DNA from: Rhypophila decipiens | Lineage: Eukaryota > Ascomycota > Sordariomycetes > Sordariales > Naviculisporaceae | Reading direction: 5' to 3' | Length of the DNA: 22,842 nucleotides | Assembly: GCA_033297075.1 (NCBI GenBank) | Contig: MU858354.1 | Coordinates: forward strand, 1-22,842 | Shown here: piece by piece, positions 1 to 8,333 of the stretch | Layout: each line of letters starts with the position of its first letter | Position numbering within the stretch: the stretch's first letter is position 1 | Position numbers and translations under genes: made by a program | Notes under the pieces: model-generated | What the model saw: the letters and a program-made list of their open reading frames with translations, nothing else | The model's database searches: none | What the model was told of the DNA's origin: nothing

Positions 1-93
1 TGACTTGTCAAGTCTCGAGAAATAAGACTTGACTTGACTTGACTTGACTTGACTTGAAGACTTGACTTGGTAGACTTGACTTGTTGACAGCGC
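1..93. repeat. (ACTTG)n pentanucleotide microsatellite
   Basis: The first 93 bases are dominated by the pentamer ACTTG. It is uninterrupted from about 27 to 56 and then broken by short insertions up to about 93. Bases 2-14 form a small perfect hairpin, GACTTG-T-CAAGTC, where the repeat turns back on itself. The window starts inside the tract, so its full length is unknown. No coding potential is evident. Confidence 0.9.
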
Positions 94-585
94 TGCCTGG
101 CCGGCTGAATAGCTGTTGAATTTGGTCTGATTTGGTGTTGATGTGATGAACCATAATATTAACACATTGTGATGATGCTCTGTGCGAAAGGCTGGCTGAT
201 CACACCCGAAATAGGAAAAACCGGTCCTAAGCATCGACGCAGCGTTGAGGCGTAGTCAGGCCGTTAGTGCTGTTCCGTGAATATAAGAAGTTCGCCGATT
301 CCGACCGGAGCCCCGAAACCCAATTTCTTGTCTTGTCGCGAAGGCAGAGGCGACCGGGCTACGACCTCGGAGACAGCTTCGTGGAAACCTTTGTGATGAG
401 CAAGATCGTTACCGTAGCTCCGAATCCGAAGCTGTTATATAGATTTCGGCCCTCTTGATTTATTTAACAGCAATGCAACGCTGATCATTACTTCAGGTTG
501 GTTCATGTTAACCTGGAACTGGAACATTGAGCAAACAGTTGTCTTTTTCAGTTTCATGTTTTGTCTTCTGACCACGTATTTTGTT
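94..585. other. Intergenic stretch downstream of the regulator
   Basis: This lies between the microsatellite and the 3' end of the AflR-like gene on the minus strand. The only frame of note (267-458) opens with GTG rather than ATG and resembles nothing I recognise. I see no RNA gene or clear repeat. It probably holds the regulator's 3' UTR and terminator. Confidence 0.6.
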
Positions 586-2151
586 CTATGGCGCGATATG
601 GTCTCTCAACAAGCGTTTTGCCTTCTTTATGTTGCTGCGGAGCGACTTGACACCACCTTTACCCTCCTCTGGCCGGCCCCTACCCTCCCTGTGAATCAGA
701 GATTGTGCCAGTTTCAGAAATCCCTCGCTCCTGAGAAGGCCATCGTTTCCCACTTGGCGAGATCCAAGACGCAGCTCTCGCGGCAGGCCAAGCAAGCTCT
801 CGATGCGCTCAAACATGTTGGTTACAAGGTGGATGATCATTGTAGATTTCTAGATTCTGTCTTTGATGTCAGAAAGACTCTGTCTTTGGCTTTACTTTGG
901 CTTTATCTTTTGAGTGGCTTACCTACGTAGTGGAAAGTTGCCAAAACCGCACAAGCCGGGAAGTGGGTTGATGGTTCGGTTGTCGCTCTCTGATACCATC
1001 TGGAAATACTCTCGAATATGCGCAAACAGGGCCACGTTGAGCCTTAAAATGTGAATGTAACAAGCAAGGATCAAGAGTAATATAGATGTGTCGACTGGAG
1101 CGTGAGGGCCACCTGCGCTGCTCGCCTGTGTCGTCGTGGATACCGACGGCGACTCACCAGTCCAGGAATACCGGCTCTCCTCATGCGAGTCGGTTGAAGA
1201 TGGACTCGTCGACGCAGTGGACGATGCGTTGGATGGTCCGGTGTCTCTATATGACCATCCCGAGCCGCTGGACTGTGACGGATTTGAAACATTGGTGGGC
1301 ACCCGAGGTCTCGATGTCTCGACGATAAGCCCCAACAGATCCAAGTACTGCCGTGTGGTGGTGAGAAGATCCTCCAACGGTGTCGTCATCATTCCAGAAG
1401 GGTTTGTTTTCCCACAGTCCGGAGCAATGATGGTTTTCAGATTCACATGAGGCGGTCCCTTGATCATGCGAGACAATTGCGTTGCTAAATCGAGGTTGAT
1501 TCGCGACATCTCTTCATTGTGACTTTGTGTCGCATAATTCGGTGGCACGCTGGAGGCAGCGCTGCTGCCATTTGGGATCCCGAGATCAATATTTCCAATA
1601 TTTCCAAGAGAAGGGTGTCTGAGGGTGTCCTCATCATATGTTGGCCAGAGCAGGCCCTGGGCCTGGGATCCTGACGCCGACCCAGACGGTTGCTGCGGAA
1701 GGGGGTCGATTCAGGAATTCCAGTTGATGGACCCGAAATTACTAGAGCTCGCATCGCTCGCGGACGTTGGCACAAATGTATCAATTGACGGCCATTCGAA
1801 GGGAGTCGAAGTTGCTTCTGGCGCTGCTGAGGGGGGTGTGGGCGACTGGCCCTGGTTCTGTTGTTGGGGCATTGGCCTCCCAGTATCTCGGGCGTCACCC
1901 GGTCTGTCGGCCGGTCGCCTACGCTTGTGGGACGGTGATGGAAGTGCCGGGTGGTCGGTAGCAACCGAATAGTTGCGCATGTGGTATACTGGACTGGTTA
2001 TGCACTGGGCGACGTCGGCCTTGGAGCATCGATCGCATCGGCCCTCCGGGTCTGCATTTTCACGCAAGCAGCGCAGCTTTTGTCCACGACAACGATCACA
2101 GGCAGAGCGTCCGGATGACACACCTGGCGTTGGCGCCTGGTCGGCTTGCAT
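586..2151 (-). pseudogene. AflR-like Zn2Cys6 transcription factor, interrupted by stop codons
   Basis: Pathway-specific regulator of the AflR type: an N-terminal Zn2Cys6 DNA-binding domain and a C-terminal AflR domain. I chose the ATG at 2151 because it lies just before the zinc cluster (Cys18, 21, 28, 39, 42, 50, after a short leader). A Ser/Pro/Gln-rich linker follows. The AflR domain shows the expected LACYIHILR, LPGL and ERIESLLGLPREL segments and ends in a Lys/Arg-rich tail at 586. One intron fits (922-857, GTAAGC donor, CTGAC branch, CAG acceptor). The joined exons give 1500 nt in one frame (500 codons; AflR itself has 444 residues). Two stops break it: TGA at 1713-1711 (codon 147) and TAG at 852-850 (codon 412, just after the intron). 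A weak in-frame 72-nt intron (1742-1671, GTAATT...CAG) could remove the first; I found no splice that avoids the second. The family call is strong, the pseudogene call likely. Confidence 0.75.
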
Positions 2152-2220
2152 TGTGTATTTTTCACACTGGTTACTTTGTGAAGGTCTCAGCACGACTTAG
2201 GCAGTTGAAAGCATTGGGGT

Positions 2221-2235
2221 CGGCGGATGACGCCG
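2221..2235. promoter_or_regulatory. CGGCG-N5-CGCCG palindrome in the regulator promoter
   Basis: A perfect 5-bp inverted repeat with a 5-bp spacer, readable as CGG-N9-CCG, sits 70 bp upstream of the regulator's ATG at 2151. Zn2Cys6 dimers commonly bind paired CGG half-sites, so this is a candidate autoregulatory site. Function is inferred from sequence and position only. Confidence 0.35.
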
Positions 2236-3243
2236 GGAAGGGCACGGGGCTCTGAAGAGCTATGTAAGCTTTGACAATAAACCAACCTCGACCGGTTTTG
2301 ACTGCCGCAGTTGGCAGAGCGGGAGATCTAGGTAAGCCAGCTCACACAACCCCTGAGCGTGGTACTATATTATCCTGTACAGTACCTCTAACCCACAGCT
2401 TTAGGTTCAGTTTGAGCCTACTACTCACAATACCCAACGACGTCGGTTGGTGTGAGTGACCCCTGCTTGCAGCTCGGAATGCGCCAACTTAGATAGGGCG
2501 GTCGAAAGCGGACCACTCGCAGGCGACCATTTCGGTGTGGTGGGTAGCATGATCGTCCGCGGAATTATGCCGGCGAGTTGTTGGCAGCGGTTATTAATTA
2601 AATCAACCCTACCGACCTCCAGCCACACTCACTCGCGGCGGGTAGCCGATGAACAGGACCGTGGGTGTGTCAACTTATAAACCCTTCATGGCCTTTAATC
2701 TGGATTCTGGACCAACGTTCAAGGCACTTCGACGCTTTCATCACACATGTCTTGCCACTGGCTGCAAAAGCTGGACTTTTGTCATAAAGCAAACAGCCGG
2801 CAAGCCCTTGTTACAAATTAATACAATAAACTTGATTAAGAAAGGGGCGCATACCATTCGCGATAAAAGGAATTGCACTCTTTTCATGTTATCAAGCAGT
2901 TGCTTGTATTTGTTTTCTCATAACGGAGTCCATCACATGCGGTTGTATGAGTAGTGATTTATTACACTCCAAAAGATACATCGCCATTTCTTGTCCCGAA
3001 AGGTAGTCCAAGGCACACGACTACTACAGTTAGCAGCCTTGTTTTCCCAGATCTCTGAAGCTTCTGGAAGCCGTTGAGCAGGAGGCTCTGCGTGCGGCGC
3101 AACACTGTCGATCGGCATTGACAATCACCACGTGAAGACTCTCACAACATCGTCGCTTTGGGGCCAGCCGTATGCAGCCCTACGGGCCGGTCCCATCCAG
3201 ACGTTCCTCGGTACTCAGTCGCCGAATTGTTATACCCATGCAT

Positions 3244-3263
3244 TCGGACATGCAGACTCGGAC
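3244..3263 (+). promoter_or_regulatory. TCGGAC direct repeat upstream of the membrane-protein gene
   Basis: TCGGAC occurs at 3244-3249 and again at 3258-3263, a 14-bp period, about 155-175 bp before the ATG at 3419. The half-site matches the TCGGA core of the motifs upstream of the P450 and oxidoreductase genes. This is weak evidence on its own. Confidence 0.3.
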
Positions 3264-3418
3264 TTGTGCAACCTAAACGGCCCATATGGGTGTTCCATGA
3301 TACTATATGATATGGCGTGGACCAACATGGACATCCTACAATGTGTAGCCACAACGTCTCACTGAGCCCCTTTATGATTTGACCCGACAAGCACTACGTG
3401 TAAGCTCCGCACCAAGCC

Positions 3419-4747
3419 ATGACTTCACCTGTTCTCGCCGATCCGGCCGTCAGCGCCGTCTTTGTTGTCTCTGTCATCACAGCACCGCTCTGCATTGTGG
3501 CCGCCATTCTCCGCTTCGTTGCTGCGCGAAGAATCGGCCGCCGTCATGGCAGCGAAGACTGGTGTGCCTACGGGGCCGTGGCCATCCACCTCGCCTATGT
3601 CTCGGCCTCTATCTACTCCATTGTCTTCCTCGATAACCGTCCCGTGTTGACATTGCCTCCCGATGAACTCCTGTACCTTGGCAAGGTAAGTCTCAATGAG
3701 AGCTTCTCTTCATTACATTCTCTCAAAGTCTAGACATACGTTGGGTCTAACTTGCCTGCTTCTGTCGATAATTAGCTTGCATATGCGGTCCCACCTCTTT
3801 TCGCTGTCAACCAGCTCCTCACAAAGATGAGCTTTCTGCTCTTTTACCACCGCACCTTTGGGGTCCGGCGCGGATACCGCATCGGTATCTACGTTTCGGC
3901 ATCAGTCGTGGTCGCTTGGTTCATTGCCGTGCTGCCACTCTTTCTCTTTTCCTGCCGCCCTATCAGCAAGGGTTGGGACCTGCTTCAGCCTGGAACCTGC
4001 CTGGACTACGGAAGTACGGTGGCAGGTGGCGAGACTACTAATTCCGCCATGGACTTTGTCTTGGTAGTGCAAGCTTGGCTGATGATCCAGCCGCTGAGAA
4101 TGTCCGTTTCTACAAAGTGGAAATTGTTCACTCTGTTCGCGGCAGGAGCTCTGTAAGACAGTCTTTAACGCTTCGTATCAGGTGCTCAACTTTGTCTGAC
4201 CATCTTTCGTTTCTACAGCGCTGGACTGGCCGGGTTTGCAAAGATATTCGAGACTTATCGTACAGTTGGTGGAGGTAAGGTTTTATTCCCCTCCTCTGAT
4301 ATGTGGCACTACGCTAACCAAGTTCTCCAACAAGCAATCAACTACATGACGGGATTCTGGGCCATCATTCAAATGTTCTTCAGCATCTTTTGCTGCTGCG
4401 TCATGACCTACAAGCCGATTCTGCCCAAGAACGACTTCCTGGGACGCGTCGCCGGTCGCATCAAACATAGCCTGAGCTTCAGCTCTCTCAACAAGACGCA
4501 ATCTTCTCAGTCAGTCCCTTCGATGGAGGCTCAAGGCAGCCACGAATACCCCCCTACCATAGGCTCAGCAAGCTGGTTGAAGCTTTCCGAGAGGAATCGG
4601 GGCATTGCAATGACCAGCATCTGGGCAGAAACCAAAACTGGTTCTCCAGGCTTGGATGAGGATCGTGACGCGGGAAGGTCTAATGGATCATTGCAGGTGC
4701 AGCAGCCGAATGCTATTGGTGTCGAGAGGAAATTCGAAGTTGCTTGA
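3419..4747 (+). CDS. Fungal rhodopsin-type (SAT4/PTH11-like) integral membrane protein
   Basis: Four exons (3419-3685, 3776-4152, 4219-4274, 4335-4747) join to a 370-residue protein with no internal stop. The introns are 90, 66 and 60 nt, with GTAAG donors and CTAAC or TCTGAC branch sites. The protein has about seven hydrophobic helices, the fungal Rhodopsin-domain pattern: a helix starting at residue 11, a charged RRxGRRHGSEDW loop, then KMSFLLFYHR, and a Cys-rich last helix (SIFCCCVMTYKP). A polar, Ser-rich cytoplasmic tail of roughly 100 residues follows. Such proteins recur in metabolite clusters and among PTH11-like receptors, but their biochemical role is mostly unknown. The gene lies between the regulator and the P450, on the P450 strand. 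Unlike those neighbours it is intact. Receptor versus cluster accessory protein cannot be decided from sequence. Confidence 0.85.
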
Positions 4748-4964
4748 GGAGAGGGTTCCCTGGTCTCGGCCCTTTAGCATGCCGTTTCTCGGCTGTTACT
4801 TGTCACTGGGTGTATCGAATGTACTATTCCGTTCAGCATTACCCACTTCCTTTCCTCCAGCAACAGGAAGGGGAACAAACATGCTACACAATATGAAGAA
4901 TACTATTGCCATTTCTCAAGTCAACTTTCCCGTGATACATGTGCCGGAGCTATCGTTGGCTACC

Positions 4965-4990
4965 AGTCATTTAACCCCAACCCTAACCCT
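4965..4990 (-). repeat. Interstitial telomere-like element, copy 1
   Basis: On the minus strand this reads GGGTTAGGGTTG, then GGGTTA, then AAATGACT. A related element lies at 7925-7947 on the plus strand: the telomere-like 13-mer and the AAATGACT tail agree, with a 3-nt length difference between them. It is too short to be a chromosome end. Confidence 0.6.
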
Positions 4991-5370
4991 TGAGTACGAC
5001 TGTCGTGGCAGACATACAACACGATGATCACGATCCAAGAGTGCGCATCATGATTTTGCACAAGGAGATACGATTATTACCTTGACATGTAGAAACATAC
5101 GGTGCTCAGACTTCCTCCCCGAGTCCCCAAGCACTTCTGTATTTACAAGACTTCTTGGCCGCCTCGGAATCCCAACTGACGACTTTGCCAGGCATTCCTC
5201 CTGGTTTCTCAGTTTTCGAATGAGCCGCTGTCGTAGCAATGCGACTCGACCATTGAGTTGGTGATGAACGCAAGTCCCATACTTCAAACCACTCGGCCAA
5301 TTTCACACGCGACCAACTGCAGTCAAGCCATACTTAGTATTCTTATCCAGAGACCAAAACCCGGTACCTT

Positions 5371-5438
5371 TCGGACTCGGCCCCGAATATAGACCCTGTC
5401 GCAGTTCCGGGTTGCAATGAAATTCGGATTCGGGGCCG
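5371..5438 (+). promoter_or_regulatory. Composite TCGGANTCGG / CGGCCCCGA motif cluster upstream of the P450
   Basis: TCGGACTCGGCCCCGA begins at 5371, GGGTTGCAA is at 5409-5417, and TCGGATTCGG at 5424-5433 runs into TCGGGGCCG (5430-5438), the inverse of the CGGCCCCGA at 5378. CGGCCCCGAAT (5378-5388) and ATTCGGGGCCG (5428-5438) form an 11-bp inverted pair. The block lies 250-317 bp before the P450 ATG. The same order of elements occurs before the oxidoreductase gene at 10265-10316. A Zn2Cys6 binding site is a reasonable inference. Confidence 0.5.
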
Positions 5439-5687
5439 TTTTACAAAATCCGGCAAATGGACGCCGAAAGTCATCGCACGGCACGTAACCACACCCGTGA
5501 AACTTAACCGTACTGTTGGTTCAGACATTCCGTGACTTCAAACGTTGGGCCATCTTCTCATCTGCAATCAAGCCCATTTTGTCATGTCTGGGTCACCGGC
5601 CCCTTAGTTCAAGCTAGCAATTTCTTCACTTTCTTCTAGACTCTGGTCTCCTACAGCCAATGGAAACAAACCTGGATTAGTTTCAAC

Positions 5688-7447
5688 ATGGGTTCCTTCG
5701 ACGTCATCACATTTTCGTGGGCATGGCTCTGGATAGCTGCCATCGCAGCGCTGTTCTACTGGGTAGCACAGGCTATTTACCTGCTGTATTTCCACCCGGC
5801 CGCCAAAATCCCGGGGCCGAAGCTCGCGGCGGTCTCTTACGCTCCATACTGCTATCAATGGTTAGTGCCCAATTCTGTGACCACGAAAAGAAAAACAGCG
5901 TTTTCTGACTGACATGATAGGATACGCGGGCGTTATCCATGGCACCAGGAGAAGCTGCTGCATCAATACGGGGACGTTGTCCGGGTGGGCCCCAATGAAG
6001 TCGTCTTTTTTACTCCCCAAGCGGCCATGGATATCTATGGTCCGGCAGTCAAGAACCAGGAACTCTTCACCAAGACGGACTTGATGGACTTTGGAGCCGG
6101 CGACCTCGGCTTCATCTGGGAGAATGATCCAGCCAAGCGCAAAGCCGTCGCAAAGAAAACCCTCCCCGCCTTTAGCTCCAACGCCACCCGGGACAAGGAG
6201 CCCGTCGTGCATCAGTACACGGATCTGTTCGTCGACAAGTTGAAGGAGCTAGGCAGTCGGCCAGAGGGCTTACTGATGAACGACTGGACCTTGTGGTTGG
6301 GCATTGACATGGCTGCGGATCTAGCCTATTCTCGCGAGTTCCATCATGTGAGGGACGGTAAGTTCGTCTGGGTTTTTTTCTTCTCTTGGTTCTCTCCTGA
6401 TCGCCACAACAGGCAAAACATCCGACTTTGTGGAAACAATCCGCTCCACGAGCCTCGCAGGGACTCTTTTCCAGCTTGCCAAAAAGATGCCTCTGATCGG
6501 CATTCTAGCACCACTCTTCGTGCCCCTCCGCGTGCTCCGAACCATCCCCGCCGTCCTGAGAAACAACGTAATAGAGGTCCACGCCCGCATCGACAAGCGC
6601 GGCAAGACCAAACATCCAGACTTCATGGACTAAATCATTTCGCCCAAAGATGACCCCAAGTCGATGACCAAGAAAGAGCTGGTCCGCATCGAGCAAGTCG
6701 CCTTTCAGATGTTTGTCGCTGGCTTCGACCCCATCCAAATCATGTTCTACGCCGTGCTATTCTTGCTGCTCAAATATCCCGAGACGAGGGTCCGTCTGAC
6801 AAATGAACTGCGGGAGAGGTTCAACAAGTATGAGGATATCACCGCCGACGCGCTGATCCAGCTTCCGTACCTGAATGCGCTTATCCATGAGGCACTGCGT
6901 CTCCATCTTACCGGGGCGAGCGGCTTCCCGCGTGTCAGTCCCGGCGCGGTCGTTGACGGTGTTTATGTACCCAAGGGTGTAAGTCCATTTCTGAACTCAT
7001 CCATGCTCTTTTCTTTGCCCTTAAACCTATTACTGCCCCAAATCGGCGACTAAAAGAGCAACACAATCACTACAGGTAGTCGTTCAACTGTCCACATTCA
7101 CCGCCATGCGTCACCCGCGGTATTTCACCGACCCATTGGAATTCCGTCCCCAGCGATGGCTCCCACCCGATCACCCTCTCTACGAGAAGCGGTATGCAGA
7201 TGATAATCTCAAGGCTTTTTCCCCGTTTGGTCTGGGGCCAAGACAATGTAGCGGAAGGGAAATTGCCTGGTCGCAAACGAGGCTGTTTTTGGGCAAACTG
7301 CTCTGGACTTTTGATCTTGAGGGTGTCAAGGGTCATGACAAGAGCATTGACAAGGACTTTACCGTGCATGTCATGTGGAATCGGCCTGAGTTATGGGTTA
7401 GGTTCTTGCCTGTTGGTGAAGAGCCAAGCTTGGAGAAGGGGAAATAA
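5688..7447 (+). pseudogene. Cytochrome P450 monooxygenase with a premature TAA
   Basis: ER-anchored fungal P450, probably a tailoring oxygenase of a metabolite pathway. Exons 5688-5860, 5921-6357, 6413-6978 and 7076-7447 join to 516 codons, normal P450 length. Visible features: an N-terminal membrane helix (about residues 9-33), a KIPGPK hinge, helix I AGFDP (306-310), ExxR as EALR (363-366), FRPQRW, and the haem loop FGLGPRQCSG with ligand Cys450. Helix I has Pro where most P450s have the oxygen-activating Thr. Codon 277 is TAA (6631-6633), between DFMD and IISP, in a segment that reads as conserved coding sequence before and after. An in-frame alternative intron (6568-6660) would delete that segment and is unconvincing. 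Truncation removes helix I, ExxR and the haem ligand, so the encoded protein should be inactive. The N-terminal style recalls CYP65-like enzymes; the exact family is uncertain. Confidence 0.85.
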
Positions 7448-8333
7448 CGGGAACGAGGACGTGAGATACAGAGTTGGACAGGAGCCTGTCTGACATTAGA
7501 ACTAGATGATAGACAATCTTGAACAAAAAGGAAAACATCAAAAAACATACAGCACCAGGGATTCGCTGGTCGTCACCGACCCAACTACTAGTCTGGCGAT
7601 TAGGGGCTTATCTATGGGAGAGCAGACGGGATCCCGAGTTTTCTACTATCTATGGCCGTATGTGATGGTGAAGAGATTTTCATTCAATTTTATTCCCTCT
7701 GCCCGGGAGAGCAAGAGAGCACTCACGGGCTGCAGAGGCCTTGGATAGGGGGAAGATAATCCACCAATCTTTCACTCATTCCAGAACTATTGTATCAACT
7801 TCAATCAATATCAACAGTTTACCAGTACTCAAAATCTAAGACAGAATTTTGACAATGGAAAACATCCCAAATCGTGTTGTCGTTAAAGTGTTGGAGGTCG
7901 TTCGCTCTGCAAGGAACAAATATCAGGGTTAGGGTTGTGAAATGACTTACACGTCCCAAAAGGGATAAAGAGGTCCGATTCGGAGACCAGCCATCATCCA
8001 AGAGAGGAAAACGGCCTCCGACTTTTTTTGGACTTCGCGGCAGAGTTACAGAGGTAAACATGCTGGGCCAATCGCCCTCATCGTGATGATCACCAGCGGG
8101 CTCAACTACCGAGCCACGGCAGATGATCGAACAATGTTTTCGACGACGCACGTCAAAACAAACCCTTGTCCATGACCAGACGCTTCTTGAATGACGGACT
8201 GGCTCACTTTACGTAGTTCTGGTCTTGTTTATTCCTTCTGCCTGTTTGACCTTGCGAAAGACTTTGCGCAAGTGATCATCAGTTACAACTGCGGGAGAAA
8301 TCTCTCATTCTCAGTGACGGGCCTTGGCGAGCG
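7448..8333. other. MFS pump upstream region
   Basis: 886 bp between the P450 stop and the pump ATG, with no supported gene. It carries a telomere-like element (7925-7947). It also holds an inverted pair of TCGGAG (7980-7985) and CTCCGA (8016-8021), which resembles the half-sites found upstream of the P450. Otherwise I see nothing distinctive. Confidence 0.55.
7925..7947 (+). repeat. Interstitial telomere-like element, copy 2
   Basis: GGGTTAGGGTTG at 7926-7937 followed closely by AAATGACT. It matches 4965-4990 in the opposite orientation, differing by a 3-nt gap and one or two bases. It lies about 390 bp before the MFS start codon. Confidence 0.6.

Larger units (their letters stand above)
2152..3418. 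other. Divergent intergenic region between regulator and membrane protein
   Basis: About 1.27 kb separates two divergently oriented cluster genes and should contain both promoters. The short frames inside it resemble no family and lack convincing starts. Visible structure is limited to a CGGCG-N5-CGCCG palindrome at 2221-2235, an AT-rich patch near 2590-2605, and a TCGGAC direct repeat at 3244 and 3258. I see no RNA gene. Confidence 0.6.
4748..5687. other. P450 upstream region
   Basis: This 940-bp region has no supported gene; its frames are short and unlike any family I know. It holds a telomere-like stretch at 4965-4990 and a cluster of TCGGA-type motifs at 5371-5438, described separately. 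These mark it as a probable regulatory region for the P450 gene starting at 5688. Confidence 0.6.

Noticed and set aside
505..930. 141-codon plus-strand frame with hydrophobic stretches
   Set aside because: It overlaps the regulator's C-terminal exon and intron in antisense, which carry recognisable AflR-type sequence.
2649..2954. 101-codon frame between the regulator and the membrane protein
   Set aside because: No family resemblance and no splice or promoter support; probably chance.
4965..4990. Chromosome end or subtelomere
   Set aside because: Only about three degenerate units, with genes on both sides.
6568..6660. 93-nt in-frame intron removing the P450 TAA
   Set aside because: GTAATA donor and AAG acceptor are weak, and the segment contains sequence typical of the region before helix I. 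Kept as something to test with cDNA.
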